Shown here in pieces: positions 18,438 through 28,245 of a DNA stretch of 64,000 nucleotides; positions within the stretch are counted from its first letter, which is position 1; every line of letters starts with the position of its first letter. The stretch covers positions 124,001-188,000 of the forward strand of contig NZ_PEAY01000001.1 in NCBI RefSeq assembly GCF_002807665.1, read 5' to 3'. The DNA is from Neoalteromonas facilis (GTDB lineage Bacteria; Pseudomonadota; Gammaproteobacteria; Enterobacterales; Alteromonadaceae). Below the pieces are notes generated by a model. It did no database searches. It saw only the letters and a list, made by a program, of their open reading frames with translations, and was not told the DNA's origin. Position numbers and translations under genes: made by a program.

Positions 18438-20168
18438 GTGCTCAATTATAAATTTATAGCTACATTGTTGCTCGGCTTCAGTGTGCTATTTAACGTTGCT
18501 CGTGCCTCAGATTTCGAACGTTTAGTTGAGGCTGAGGCACTGCGCTTGTCTGATCAAAAACGAGCAGGTGAATTAATGTCTGAGATTAATCCAGACAATT
18601 TACCGTTGCTACAAAAGCAAACTTATCAATACTTAAAAGCCTATTTTCGCCTATACAGCGGCGAGTTCGAAGAGGCGCTTGCCGACAATCTGGGTTTATT
18701 GCAACAGGTGTCGAATCCTGCATTACGCCTTAAAATTAAATCTTCCATTTTAAACGCCTATATTGCGTTAAACCGTTGGCAAGATGGAATTTTGCTGTCA
18801 AATGATATGCTGGAAGAGTTTGCAGACATCACGGATCCCAACTTACTCGCCTATTTTACTTCGATAAGTACATTTTATTATTACCTTGGGGATTATGAGA
18901 CGGCGCTACTTCACGTTGAAAGGCTATTGCCAGTCGGTGTTCCAGCAGACTCTCTTTGCATATTGCTACACCTGAAGATTGATTCAAATTACAAGTTATA
19001 TGCGTCAGAGGGGGTTTCAGCGACTGAGTATGCCAATACCAACGATGTTTGCGAAAAAGCTAATAATCGCGTCATGCAGGCCATTGTTAATCGTGTTTGG
19101 GCACAAGTACTGCTCGATCGTGAAAAGCCTAAGGAGGCATTGAAGGTTCTCGATGATACTCAACAATTGCGTGAAGAAGCGAATTACGTTTTGGAAGACT
19201 TGTATACAAAAACGGTATACGCAGAAGCCTACCTTCAATTGTCTGACTTCAGCATGGCTGAACAGTATGCTCGCGACATGTTGGCTCATGAAGCGAGTCA
19301 TAGTTACAGTATAGGTCGCATACGAGCATTGAACGTACTGTGGCAAGCGTTAAAACAGCAACAGGCGTTCGATGAGGCTTTATCGGTTTTCGAGCAATAT
19401 GTTGAGTTAAAACAGAAGAAAACCGAAACCGACACAGTGAAGCTACGAATCATTCAGCAAGTAAATGCTGATATTGCTGCCAAAGAAGCCGATATTGAAC
19501 GACTGGACCAACAAAATAGGTTGTTACGTACTGAGAAAGATTTAGCCACGGAGAGAATCGAAAACAGTATTCTGGCATTTATTCTTTTGAGTACACTGCT
19601 AACAATATTAATGTTTTGGTCCTATCGCGGTCGAAAATTGCAGAAGCGTTTTGAATATCTGGCAAAAACTGATGGCCTCACGGGGATCAATAATCGTTCT
19701 GAATTTATTGAACAGGGTACGCAAATGCTGCAAAAAGCGCATAAACGTTTCGCGCCTGTATCATTAATATTACTCGATTTAGATAAATTCAAACATGTTA
19801 ACGACACCTATGGTCATAAAGCCGGAGATGACGCGTTACAGCTCACAGTGAAGAGCATAGAGGCGCTGTTGGATACATCCATGTTATTTGCGCGTATGGG
19901 CGGTGAAGAGTTCGCGATTTTGAAAGTGGGCTATGCGCAAGATCAAGCCGCTAAATTTGCGGAGCATTGTCGTGAAGCGCTAGAGCGAATAGATACCAAA
20001 GACACGGGGCATAATTTTAAAATAACGGCCAGCTTTGGCGTAACTGATAGCACTTTGGCGGGATATAAGCTGGATACATTGCTTGCGTCTGCAGACTTGG
20101 CGTTATATCAGTCGAAACACTTCGGACGTAATCAAGTTTTTAAATACAACGCCAGATTAGCGCAGTAG
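18438..20168 (+). CDS. TPR-sensor diguanylate cyclase (GGDEF protein)
   Basis: The 576 residues start at GTG 18438, 30 bases after the small acidic gene, with no terminator between. An N-terminal signal peptide (1-23) leads to a periplasmic helical region with TPR-like repeats (about 30-330), a coiled coil (about 335-375, TDTVKLRIIQQVNADIAAK and on), one membrane segment (about 376-396) and a cytoplasmic GGDEF domain. The active-site loop is GGEEF (488-492), with LLDLDKFKHVND and YGHKAGD upstream, so c-di-GMP synthesis is likely. No RxxD inhibitory site precedes GGEEF. The periplasmic TPR part probably senses a protein or peptide; a link to the neighbouring borosin pair is only inferred from gene order. 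Confidence 0.9.
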   Translation: MLNYKFIATLLLGFSVLFNVARASDFERLVEAEALRLSDQKRAGELMSEINPDNLPLLQKQTYQYLKAYFRLYSGEFEEALADNLGLLQQVSNPALRLKIKSSILNAYIALNRWQDGILLSNDMLEEFADITDPNLLAYFTSISTFYYYLGDYETALLHVERLLPVGVPADSLCILLHLKIDSNYKLYASEGVSATEYANTNDVCEKANNRVMQAIVNRVWAQVLLDREKPKEALKVLDDTQQLREEANYVLEDLYTKTVYAEAYLQLSDFSMAEQYARDMLAHEASHSYSIGRIRALNVLWQALKQQQAFDEALSVFEQYVELKQKKTETDTVKLRIIQQVNADIAAKEADIERLDQQNRLLRTEKDLATERIENSILAFILLSTLLTILMFWSYRGRKLQKRFEYLAKTDGLTGINNRSEFIEQGTQMLQKAHKRFAPVSLILLDLDKFKHVNDTYGHKAGDDALQLTVKSIEALLDTSMLFARMGGEEFAILKVGYAQDQAAKFAEHCREALERIDTKDTGHNFKITASFGVTDSTLAGYKLDTLLASADLALYQSKHFGRNQVFKYNARLAQ

Positions 20169-20190
20169 CTGACCACTGCGCCTTTTATTT
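20160..20190 (+). terminator. rho-independent terminator after the GGDEF gene
   Basis: The stem GCGCAGT / ACTGCGC (8-base loop) overlaps the GGDEF stop codon and is followed by CTTTTATTT. It closes the methyltransferase-small peptide-GGDEF unit before the convergent lipA. Confidence 0.7.
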
Positions 20191-20195
20191 ATCGC

Positions 20196-21158
20196 TTACT
20201 TAACTTCTTCGCCGGCTGCTTGTTTGTCGGCATGATAGCTTGAGCGTACCATTGGACCACACGCAGCGTGGCTAAATCCAATTTCTTTCGCATACTCGCC
20301 AAGCGCATCAAACTCTTGCGGTGGTACATAACGTTTTACCGGATAGTGGTGCTTGCTTGGCTGAAGGTACTGGCCTAACGTCAACATATCCACATCATGA
20401 GCGCGTAAATCGTCGAGTACAGTTTGGATTTCATCGTTGGTTTCACCCATGCCCATCATTAAACCTGACTTGGTTGGAATGTCTGGATGTTGCTGCTTAA
20501 ACTTCTTCAATAGATCTAAAGACCACTGATAATTTGCCCCAGGTCGACATTCACGGTAAAGGCGTGGAATGGTTTCTAAATTGTGGTTAAACACATCAGG
20601 CACACCATTTTTGAATATCTCTAATGCGCGATCCATACGACCACGAAAATCTGGCACCAGTACTTCAATCGTGGTTGACGGCGAATGCTCTCTTATCGCG
20701 TTAATGCAATCAACAAAGTGTTGTGCGCCGCCATCACGTAAATCATCCCTATCGACCGAGGTGATCACCACATAGCGTAGATTCATTTCTTTTATTGTGG
20801 TGGCAAGTTTTAAAGGCTCTTCCGCTGATGGTGGAAGCGGTTTACCGTGGGCAACGTCACAGAATGGACAACGACGAGTACAAATATCACCTAAAATCAT
20901 AAAGGTGGCTGTGCCGTGATTAAAACATTCAGCTAGGTTAGGGCAGCTGGCTTCTTCGCATACAGAGTGAAGTTTGTTTTTACGCAGAGTTTGCTTGATC
21001 TGGTCAATGCGGTCGGTATTGCGTGGTAACTTGATTTTTATCCATTCAGGCTTGCGTAGCATATCCTCTTTTTCTGTCGGAATAATAGTGACAGGAATGT
21101 GCTTAACTTTTTCGTCATCGCGGAGTTTGACTCCAGCCCTTGGTTTTACGTTACTCAT
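20196..21158 (-). CDS. lipA: lipoyl synthase LipA
   Basis: Radical-SAM enzyme that inserts two sulfur atoms into protein-bound octanoyl groups. I start it at ATG 21158 (320 residues), with GAAGG a few bases upstream; the codon before it is TTG. The auxiliary cluster cysteines are C67, C72 and C78 ([12 protein letters not shown]), and the radical-SAM cluster is C93, C97, C100 (CTRRCPFC). The start overlaps the lipB stop by 8 bases, so the two are translationally coupled, matching their consecutive steps in lipoylation. Confidence 0.97.
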   Translation of the reverse strand: MSNVKPRAGVKLRDDEKVKHIPVTIIPTEKEDMLRKPEWIKIKLPRNTDRIDQIKQTLRKNKLHSVCEEASCPNLAECFNHGTATFMILGDICTRRCPFCDVAHGKPLPPSAEEPLKLATTIKEMNLRYVVITSVDRDDLRDGGAQHFVDCINAIREHSPSTTIEVLVPDFRGRMDRALEIFKNGVPDVFNHNLETIPRLYRECRPGANYQWSLDLLKKFKQQHPDIPTKSGLMMGMGETNDEIQTVLDDLRAHDVDMLTLGQYLQPSKHHYPVKRYVPPQEFDALGEYAKEIGFSHAACGPMVRSSYHADKQAAGEEVK

Positions 21159-21813
21159 CAAAGCCTTCTTTAAATTCTATCGATTGCACGCCTATCAGCG
21201 TGCAAAAATGATTAATCAATGGTTTAGCCACGCTGGCGATTGAATCGGGGCCGCCAACGCGCGCACAATCTACCATTTCCAAGCCGGCATAGCCACAGGG
21301 ATTGATACGTTGGAAAGGGCTAAGATCCATATTCACGTTGAGAGCCAGGCCATGGAATGAACAGCCCTTTCGAATTCTTAAACCCACTGAGCAGATTTTC
21401 TTCTCATTAATATACACGCCGGGAGCATCAGGCTTGGCGTACGCTTCAATATTGTAGTCGGCCAACAGGTTAACGATGCATTGCTCTAGTGCGGTGACTA
21501 AATGGCGTACACCCAACTTCGCTCGCTTAATATCAATTAAGCAATACAGCATTTGCTGACCCGGACCGTGATAGGTTACTTGGCCACCACGATCTACTGG
21601 CACAACTGGTATGTCGCCTGGCATCAGTATATGTTCTGCTTTACCCGCTTGGCCCTGTGTAAACACGGCTTCATGCTCTAACAGCCATATTTCATCAGTG
21701 GTATCGGTGTTTCGTTCATCGGTAAAGGTTTGCATACGTTGCCACATGGGCAAATATGATTGCAGGCCTAATTGACGAACGATAATGCGAGGGATTTGCT
21801 GCGTGTCACTCAT
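21151..21813 (-). CDS. lipB: octanoyltransferase LipB
   Basis: Moves octanoate from acyl carrier protein to lipoyl domains, the step before LipA. 220 residues. The substrate loop [12 protein letters not shown] lies at about 75-86; the catalytic pair is Lys139 (KKICSVGLR) and Cys173 (NPCGYAG), matching the E. coli Lys135/Cys169 with a constant offset of four. It lies 3 bases after ybeD and overlaps lipA. Confidence 0.97.
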   Translation of the reverse strand: MSDTQQIPRIIVRQLGLQSYLPMWQRMQTFTDERNTDTTDEIWLLEHEAVFTQGQAGKAEHILMPGDIPVVPVDRGGQVTYHGPGQQMLYCLIDIKRAKLGVRHLVTALEQCIVNLLADYNIEAYAKPDAPGVYINEKKICSVGLRIRKGCSFHGLALNVNMDLSPFQRINPCGYAGLEMVDCARVGGPDSIASVAKPLINHFCTLIGVQSIEFKEGFDE

Positions 21814-21816
21814 TAA

Positions 21817-22080
21817 TTACAGAACAACACGCACTAGTTCGAGCTTAGATAGCTCGGTATAAATGGTTTCCATGTGGTCTTTGCTGGTGACTTTTACACT
21901 CAAGGATAAGGAGTGGTAATTCCCCTTACTACTTGGTTTTACACTGGGCACATAGTCCCCCGGTGCAAGCTCTTGTAAACGGCTGATAACCACCGAAGGT
22001 AGGCTCTCGTGAGCCACACCCATTATTTTAAATGTTTGATAACATGGAAACTCTAACAGTTCGTCAAAACGTGTATCCAC
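21817..22080 (-). CDS. ybeD: YbeD/DUF493 family protein
   Basis: An 87-residue protein with the ACT-like alpha/beta pattern of YbeD: FPCYQTFKIMG at the start, then SLSVKVTSKDHMETIYTELS and a final strand VRVVL. A regulatory role in lipoylation has been suggested for the family because it regularly lies beside lipB, but it is not established. Position and length are typical. Confidence 0.92.
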   Translation of the reverse strand: MDTRFDELLEFPCYQTFKIMGVAHESLPSVVISRLQELAPGDYVPSVKPSSKGNYHSLSLSVKVTSKDHMETIYTELSKLELVRVVL

Positions 22081-22111
22081 GATAATCTCCTGCGTATTCG
22101 CGTTTGGTTAC

Positions 22112-23272
22112 TTAACTATCAAAGCCAAGCTGTAGCTTGATGTAATCGACAGCGCGATCAAAGAAACCACCTTCATTTACCTCTTGAAGCGCTACGAGTG
22201 GGTACTCTGCAATGTCTTCGCCTTCAAGTTGGATAAATAATTTGCCTACTACTTCACCTTTTGCCAAAGGCGCCTCTAACTTTTCATCTAATACAAAATT
22301 AGCTTCTAAGTTTTTCACTTGACCTCTGGGTATAGTAATGGGGGTTGCTTGGTTAATTCCCAAGTCTACGGTTTCTCTGTCACCCATAAAAATGCGGTGG
22401 GCAACAAAGCTTGTACCGGCCTCATACGGCGTGACTGTTTCATAAAAGCGGAAACCATAGCGCAATAATTTTTTGTTTTCTTCTTTACGCGAACGTTCGC
22501 TATCAGTGCCCATCACAACTGAAATTAGGCGCATATCTCCTTGCGTAGCAGAGGTAATTAAACTGTAACCCGCATCAGATGTGTGCCCGGTTTTAATTCC
22601 GTCAACATTAAGACTTTTATCCCACAACAAACTGTTGCGGTTGTACTGTTTGATGTTGTTATAAGTAAATTCTTTTTCGCTGTAAATCGCATACATTTCC
22701 GGCACTTCGTTGATCAGAGCCGCTGATAAAATGGCCATGTCGCGTGGGGTAGTATAGTGGTCAGGATCATGTAAGCCGTGACTGTTGACAAAATGCGTAC
22801 CGGTCATGCCAAGCGCTTCGGCGTGTGCATTCATCATATTGGCAAAAGCACTTTCACTGCCGGCAATATGTTCTGCCATAGCGACACAGGCATCATTACC
22901 TGATTGCACCATAATACCGCGCAATAAGTCAGACACCGATACTTCAGTATTCACCTCAATAAACATTTTAGAGGAGTCTGGGAAGTTTTTAGCCCATGCG
23001 TTTTCAGAAATCTTAACCTTATCGTTAATTGAAATGTTACCAGCTTGTATCTCTTTACCGATAACATACACCGTCATTATTTTAGTTAAACTTGCAGGTG
23101 CAAGGCGCATGTCTGCGTTGTTTTCGGTGATGACCGTGTCTGTCGCAGGATCAATTAACAAATGACCTTCTGCCGCCACGGACGGTGGAGGTGGGATAAC
23201 CACGGCCGCTTGCGTTAGTGGAGTAATGGCCAAACAGAATACGGCTGATAGATAACGAAATTTTGAAAGCAT
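22112..23272 (-). CDS. dacA: D-alanyl-D-alanine carboxypeptidase (PBP5/6 type)
   Basis: Periplasmic DD-carboxypeptidase that trims peptidoglycan pentapeptides. The 386 residues begin with a signal peptide (1-23). The active-site triad is complete: SLTK (Ser61, Lys64), SGN (MVQSGNDACVA) and KTG (DGIKTGHTSDAGY). A C-terminal beta domain ends with the amphipathic helix DRAVDYIKLQLGF that anchors PBP5 to the inner membrane. It lies between rlpA and ybeD as in related genomes, but with an unusually long upstream gap. Confidence 0.95.
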   Translation of the reverse strand: MLSKFRYLSAVFCLAITPLTQAAVVIPPPPSVAAEGHLLIDPATDTVITENNADMRLAPASLTKIMTVYVIGKEIQAGNISINDKVKISENAWAKNFPDSSKMFIEVNTEVSVSDLLRGIMVQSGNDACVAMAEHIAGSESAFANMMNAHAEALGMTGTHFVNSHGLHDPDHYTTPRDMAILSAALINEVPEMYAIYSEKEFTYNNIKQYNRNSLLWDKSLNVDGIKTGHTSDAGYSLITSATQGDMRLISVVMGTDSERSRKEENKKLLRYGFRFYETVTPYEAGTSFVAHRIFMGDRETVDLGINQATPITIPRGQVKNLEANFVLDEKLEAPLAKGEVVGKLFIQLEGEDIAEYPLVALQEVNEGGFFDRAVDYIKLQLGFDS

Positions 23273-23558
23273 GAAACTACCGTTTTTTTAGTTATGGTTT
23301 TGGGGCTTATTACCCCTTTTATTAGCGCACATCTTCTACAAAGATAAGGCGTTATAATATCGCAAAACGCTACCTTTGGACTAGGCTAAGACAATAAAAA
23401 TTTAGAAAAGTTTATGTCATCTGCGTTGGTTATTGCAGAAGTTTTATCTGATACGGATATCAGGAAAAAGTTTGCTGTATTACCAACTGTGTGCGGAGAG
23501 TGCTAATTGGCGCAAAAGTGCCACGGCGATTGGCGATTTCTCAGGATGAATAGGCTTA
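23273..23558. other. 286-base gap between dacA and rlpA
   Basis: Both neighbours are on the minus strand, so this is the dacA leader region. I see a short GGGG-CTTATTA-CCCC hairpin near 23301-23315 and, on the plus strand, TATAAT at 23353-23358 upstream of a 30-codon frame (23414-23506). No confident promoter pair or known gene remnant is visible. Confidence 0.4.
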
Positions 23559-24422
23559 TTATTGCGCGGAAATACTAAAGGCTTCGGGAAAGCCTGATGT
23601 ACGTAATTCGTCTAGCAATAGGTCTGCCAAATGCTGATTGCTGATAGGGCCCAAACGTAATCGGTAGATCCGTTCTTGATTCAAAGTGATGGTAGGAACT
23701 TGAAAACGGCGGCTTAAATCATCTGAAATTTGTTGGATCTTAGTCGCGTCGCTGAGCGCTGCGACTTGGATATACAAGCCATCTGCCACTGTAGTGTCTC
23801 GTTCTTCGACTGTCTGAGAAGGCTGAGTCGGGACCTCAATACCTGCATACTCTGCATAGGAAACAGTTGGGCCATTACCAACGGTAACACGGTTTTGTTC
23901 GTCAAAATGGATGACTTCCAGTGACACGTTCGCCGTTCCCGTTTTCAAAAAATCGAGTTTTTTCGCCGCAGCAAAAGACAAATCGATGATCCTATCTCCG
24001 TGAAACGGACCACGATCATTCACGCGCACAACAACTTGCTTCCCGTTGGCTTTATTGGTTACACGCACAAACGAGGGAAGTGGCAATGTTTTATGTGCAG
24101 CGGTCATGCCGTACATGTCATATATCTCGCCATTCGAGGTGAGGTGACCGTGAAACTTTTGCCCATACCATGATGCTTGGCCTTGTTCTGTAAAGCCTTT
24201 ACCAGTTTGTAATGGGTAATACCGTTTGCCTAACACGGTGTAGGGTCGACTATTCCATTCTCGATAAGGCTCATAATGCGGGATCGCACTCTCTCTGGCT
24301 ATGGAGTGGGGAACGTAGGTCGGTGCAGAATCATGGCGCTGCGAGTATCGCCCGCCATACTGACACCCAAACGTAAGGCTGAGTGTAGTGATATAAACCA
24401 GAGTTGTGAGTATTTTTTTCAT
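23559..24422 (-). CDS. rlpA: septal-ring lipoprotein RlpA
   Basis: Lipoprotein with a lytic-transglycosylase-type domain acting on peptidoglycan at the division site. The signal peptide ends LTFGC (Cys20). The DPBB domain (about 80-170) includes GQASWYGQKFHG and the catalytic-type RVNDRGPF / RIIDLSFAAAKKL elements; a C-terminal SPOR domain (about 215-285, YIQVAALSDATK) binds denuded glycan. 287 residues. The gene lies 4 bases after rodA. Confidence 0.94.
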   Translation of the reverse strand: MKKILTTLVYITTLSLTFGCQYGGRYSQRHDSAPTYVPHSIARESAIPHYEPYREWNSRPYTVLGKRYYPLQTGKGFTEQGQASWYGQKFHGHLTSNGEIYDMYGMTAAHKTLPLPSFVRVTNKANGKQVVVRVNDRGPFHGDRIIDLSFAAAKKLDFLKTGTANVSLEVIHFDEQNRVTVGNGPTVSYAEYAGIEVPTQPSQTVEERDTTVADGLYIQVAALSDATKIQQISDDLSRRFQVPTITLNQERIYRLRLGPISNQHLADLLLDELRTSGFPEAFSISAQ

Positions 24423-24426
24423 TTTG

Positions 24427-25542
24427 TTAGCGCGACATTAATCTGGTTTGCGTACTAATAGCCATTAGAATGCCAAATCCTGCGAGCAGTGTCACCATAG
24501 AAGTGCCGCCGTAACTCACTAAAGGCAATGGTACGCCGACTACAGGTAACAAGCCTGAAACCATCCCCATATTTACGAACACATAGACAAAGAAGGTTAG
24601 GGTTATGGCACCAGCAAGCAATTTACTAAAGGCGTCTTGGGCACGCGAGGCTATCCACATGCCACGTAAGATAATAAATGCGTATATGCCAAGCAGTCCA
24701 ATAACGCCCATCAAACCAAACTCTTCACTGAACACCGCAAAGATAAAGTCAGTATGGCGTTCTGGCAGAAATTCCAACTGTGATTGAGTACCCTGCAACC
24801 AACCCTTGCCCTCAATGCCGCCTGAACCAATTGCAATCTTGGATTGAATGATGTGATAACCAGAACCGAGGGGGTCGCTTTCAGGGTTCAAAAACGTTAA
24901 TACGCGTTGTTTTTGGTAATCTTTCATCAAGAAAAACCACATGATAGGCGCAAATGCTCCGGCCATCACTGACACTACGGATATCAATTTCCACGCCATG
25001 CCGGCCAAAAATAGGGCGAAAATGCCTGAGCTGGCAATCAATAATGAGGTACCTAAATCGGGCTGTTTAGCAATGAGGACAGTCGGTATTGCCACTAATA
25101 TAAAACCAATAATGATGTGATGTGTGCGCGGCGGTAGCGTGAATTTACTGATATACCAAGCCACCATCATGGGGACCGCCAGTTTCATGATTTCCGAAGG
25201 TTGAAACCGCATAAAGCCGAGATCGAGCCAACGTTGTGCACCTTTACCCACAACGCCAACCACTAAGACGGCTATAAGCATCATAAGCCCAATAGCATAA
25301 AAATATATTGCCATGCCGCGGTACATCATGGGGGGAACCTGCGCGAGTACAAACATCACGAACAATGCTAAACCTAACCGGATCAATTGGCGCTGGATCA
25401 AAGCAGGGTCCTGCCCGCCGGCTGAATAGATTGTAACCAATCCAACCCCCATTAGAACCAGTAAACCGATTAACAATACACCGTCGATGTGTAGCTTGCG
25501 TAATAGGCTGACTTTATTTGGATTTATGGGAGTTCGGTTCAT
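24427..25542 (-). CDS. rodA: peptidoglycan glycosyltransferase RodA
   Basis: SEDS-family polymerase of the elongasome, in the inner membrane. 371 residues with about ten membrane segments. Typical blocks are VGKGAQRWLDLG, QPSEIMKLAVPM, KQPDLGTSLLI, LQGTQSQLEFLPERHTDFIF and PLPLVSYGGTSM. It overlaps its partner mrdA by 4 bases (ATGA). The lytic transglycosylase mltB, often found between rodA and rlpA, is not here. Confidence 0.95.
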   Translation of the reverse strand: MNRTPINPNKVSLLRKLHIDGVLLIGLLVLMGVGLVTIYSAGGQDPALIQRQLIRLGLALFVMFVLAQVPPMMYRGMAIYFYAIGLMMLIAVLVVGVVGKGAQRWLDLGFMRFQPSEIMKLAVPMMVAWYISKFTLPPRTHHIIIGFILVAIPTVLIAKQPDLGTSLLIASSGIFALFLAGMAWKLISVVSVMAGAFAPIMWFFLMKDYQKQRVLTFLNPESDPLGSGYHIIQSKIAIGSGGIEGKGWLQGTQSQLEFLPERHTDFIFAVFSEEFGLMGVIGLLGIYAFIILRGMWIASRAQDAFSKLLAGAITLTFFVYVFVNMGMVSGLLPVVGVPLPLVSYGGTSMVTLLAGFGILMAISTQTRLMSR

Positions 25543-27443
25543 TGTACTTCGCCATTAGTCAGGGTAATTTCGCTTTGCGGCGGTTCAAAAACATGATTTC
25601 TAAAATAAAAGTCCATTATTTGCCTAGCGAGTGGGGCGGCATTGCTACTACCACCACCGGCATTCTCAAGCACAACCGTAACCGAGATTTCAGGTTTTTC
25701 ATACGGCGCAAAACCGATATACATCGCATTGTCGCGCAAATGGCTGGCGACTTCTTCGGCAACATATTCTTCATCCTGAGCAACAGTAAACAACTGTGCA
25801 GTACCGGTTTTACCCGCTGATATATAGGGCGTATTTTTGAAAGCATTCCGCGCAGTGCCATGTTCTCTATTGACTGTGCCGTACATCGCGTCAAGCGCAA
25901 CGTCCCAATTGGCGTCATTTTCAACCGTAATTGGGCGTGAGGTTTTAATACCTTCTAATTTGATAGTGTCTGACGTTTTCACGCCGCGCAGCAATTGAGG
26001 GATAATCTTTTCCCCATGATTAATCAATGTATTCACAGACGCACTAATTTGGATAGGTGTGGCAGTCCAAAATCCCTGACCAATGCCGACAGGGATGGTA
26101 TCGCCAATATACCAAGCCTCGTTCATTTGTGCGCGCTTCCATCCACGAGAGGGCATGTTAGCGTCTGATTCCTCTGCGATGTCTATACCGGTGTAATCCC
26201 CAAAACCAAATTCATTCATCGATTCACTGATGGCATCGATACCGAGATTAAACGCCAAATCATAAAAAAACGTATCACAACTCACTTCTACAGCCTTGGT
26301 AACATTAACTTCGCCATGTCCTCCGCGTTTCCAGTCTCGCCAAACATGATCGACATTGTCGATGCGATAGCGACCATAATCCTTCATGGTAAAGTCTAAA
26401 TCGATGATTTTCTTTTCTAAACCAACCAATGCTAGATGAGGTTTAATTGTTGACGCTGGCGGATATTGCCCCTGCGTTGTGCGGTTTATGAGGGGGCGAG
26501 CCGCAGAGTTGAGTAATGCATTGTAGTTGCGCGAACTGATCCCGTGTACAAATAGGTTGGGGTCATAACTGGGGTTTGAATAAAGGCTTAAGACGGCGCC
26601 AGTCGCAGGCTCAGATACAATAATTGCTGCGCGTCGTTCACCCACTAAGCGCTGCACCTCAAGTTGTAGCTCTAAGTCGATATTCAAAACAAGGTCTTCA
26701 CCCGGGATCGGCGGTTGAAAGTCGAGTGTACGCAATATACGGCCTTGATTGTTCACTTCCACTTGTTGATAGCCTACTTGTCCGTGTAAACGTTCTTCAT
26801 AAAACCGTTCAATGCCTAATTTGCCAATATCATGTGTGGCGTCGTAATTGGCTTCTTGACCAGATTCGATGAGTTTATTTAAATCATTTTTGTTGATCCG
26901 CGCAACGTAGCCGAGTGCATGTGTCAACGCTGAACCGAAAGGGTAATGACGCGCGAGACGAGCGTTGATGCTAACACCAGGGAATTTGTGTTGGTGTACA
27001 GAAAACTTGGCAACTTCGTCATGCTCTAGGCGTGATTTCAATGCCACTGGCTTAAATCGTCGTTGGCTTTTTAAGTTCTTTTTAAAATCGTCGATTTGTT
27101 CATCGGTGATGTCCAGTATTGCTTTTACATCAACCAACATCTGATCAATGTCTTCCACTTCTTCCGGGATCACTTCTAAACTAAAAACCGGTACATTTTC
27201 AGCCAGTATAATGCCGTTTCTATCTAGAATGAGGCCTCTATTGGGGGCAACCGGCAATACCTTGATGCGGTTTCCATTTGAGCGCGTTTGATAATCTTCG
27301 AACTGCGTGACTTGCAAGTGATACAGGTTACTGATCACTATCCCAATCAATGTGGATACGATAATGAGAGCGATGACGGCACGTCGTGCAAAAAGGTTTG
27401 CCTCTGCGGTGTGATCACGTATGGTTTGGCGCTTTCTCGGCAC
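25539..27443 (-). CDS. mrdA: penicillin-binding protein 2
   Basis: Peptidoglycan DD-transpeptidase for cell elongation, working with RodA. The 634 residues have an N-terminal membrane anchor (about 21-45), a pedestal domain and a transpeptidase domain. The catalytic Ser331 is in PPASTIK, followed by the SxN-like SCDTFFYD and the KTG motif SAGKTGTAQ. It starts 3 bases after the rlmH stop. Confidence 0.95.
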   Translation of the reverse strand: MPRKRQTIRDHTAEANLFARRAVIALIIVSTLIGIVISNLYHLQVTQFEDYQTRSNGNRIKVLPVAPNRGLILDRNGIILAENVPVFSLEVIPEEVEDIDQMLVDVKAILDITDEQIDDFKKNLKSQRRFKPVALKSRLEHDEVAKFSVHQHKFPGVSINARLARHYPFGSALTHALGYVARINKNDLNKLIESGQEANYDATHDIGKLGIERFYEERLHGQVGYQQVEVNNQGRILRTLDFQPPIPGEDLVLNIDLELQLEVQRLVGERRAAIIVSEPATGAVLSLYSNPSYDPNLFVHGISSRNYNALLNSAARPLINRTTQGQYPPASTIKPHLALVGLEKKIIDLDFTMKDYGRYRIDNVDHVWRDWKRGGHGEVNVTKAVEVSCDTFFYDLAFNLGIDAISESMNEFGFGDYTGIDIAEESDANMPSRGWKRAQMNEAWYIGDTIPVGIGQGFWTATPIQISASVNTLINHGEKIIPQLLRGVKTSDTIKLEGIKTSRPITVENDANWDVALDAMYGTVNREHGTARNAFKNTPYISAGKTGTAQLFTVAQDEEYVAEEVASHLRDNAMYIGFAPYEKPEISVTVVLENAGGGSSNAAPLARQIMDFYFRNHVFEPPQSEITLTNGEVQ

Positions 27444-27445
27444 GA

Positions 27446-27916
27446 CTACTCTCTGTGATAAGGGTGATTATTATTAACACTCCAAGCGCGGTATAACGAT
27501 TCAGCCAAAATAACGCGTACCATAGGGTGAGGCAGGGTTAAATCTGACAAAGACCATTGTTGTTCCGCTGCTGCGATACATGACGGTGCCAATCCTTCTG
27601 GACCGCCAACCAATAAACTAACATCACGTCCGTCATGTTGCCACTCATACATTTTTTGTGCGAGTTGTGGTGTACTCCAGCGTTTGCCGGTGACAGCCAA
27701 TGCAACAATACGATTTCCTTTGCCCACAGCCTTTAACATCAGCTCGCCCTCTTTGTCGAGAATACGCGCGATGTCGGCGTTCTTACCTCTTTTCCCCGGC
27801 GGGATTTCAGTTATTGTAACGGGCATGTCGGGTGGGAACCGGCGTAAGTATTCATTACTGCCTTCAGACACCCATTGCGGCATCTTGTTCCCCACTGCGA
27901 TGATCTGGATCCGCAT
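27446..27916 (-). CDS. rlmH: 23S rRNA pseudouridine1915 N3-methyltransferase RlmH
   Basis: SPOUT methyltransferase acting on pseudouridine 1915 of 23S rRNA in assembled ribosomes. 156 residues, the family length. The C-terminal knot is visible as [11 protein letters not shown] and [18 protein letters not shown]. The ATG directly follows the rsfS stop (TAAATG), so the two are coupled. Confidence 0.96.
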   Translation of the reverse strand: MRIQIIAVGNKMPQWVSEGSNEYLRRFPPDMPVTITEIPPGKRGKNADIARILDKEGELMLKAVGKGNRIVALAVTGKRWSTPQLAQKMYEWQHDGRDVSLLVGGPEGLAPSCIAAAEQQWSLSDLTLPHPMVRVILAESLYRAWSVNNNHPYHRE

Positions 27917-28234
27917 TTAGCCCCAGAGTTTTTCTAATTGATAGAAATCACGTGTTTCGTCCTGCATCACATGCACAACAACATCACCTAAGTCCACTAA
28001 CACCCACTCTCCCGTGTCCTTACCTTCAATACTAAGCGCTGGATTGCCTTCAGCTTTGCACGATAATGTAACGTGCTCAGCAATAGAAATGACGTGGCGT
28101 TTTGAATTGCCTGAACAAATAAGTAAGGTGTCGGTAATGCTGGATTTGCCGGATACATCAAGTTCAATGATGTCACGACCTTTCATGTCGTCGATTTTGT
28201 CTTTAACAAACTCTACTAATTCTGCGTGATTCAA
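27917..28234 (-). CDS. rsfS: ribosomal silencing factor RsfS
   Basis: Binds ribosomal protein L14 and blocks subunit joining in starved cells. I choose TTG 28234 as start (105 residues): AGGAG lies 6 bases upstream and the product then begins like E. coli RsfS, also 105 residues, with the [12 protein letters not shown] block in register. A GTG at 28249 would overlap nadD but would place the Shine-Dalgarno sequence inside the gene. Core motifs are [11 protein letters not shown] and [12 protein letters not shown]. Confidence 0.95.
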   Translation of the reverse strand: MNHAELVEFVKDKIDDMKGRDIIELDVSGKSSITDTLLICSGNSKRHVISIAEHVTLSCKAEGNPALSIEGKDTGEWVLVDLGDVVVHVMQDETRDFYQLEKLWG

Positions 28235-28245
28235 GTTTTCTCCTG

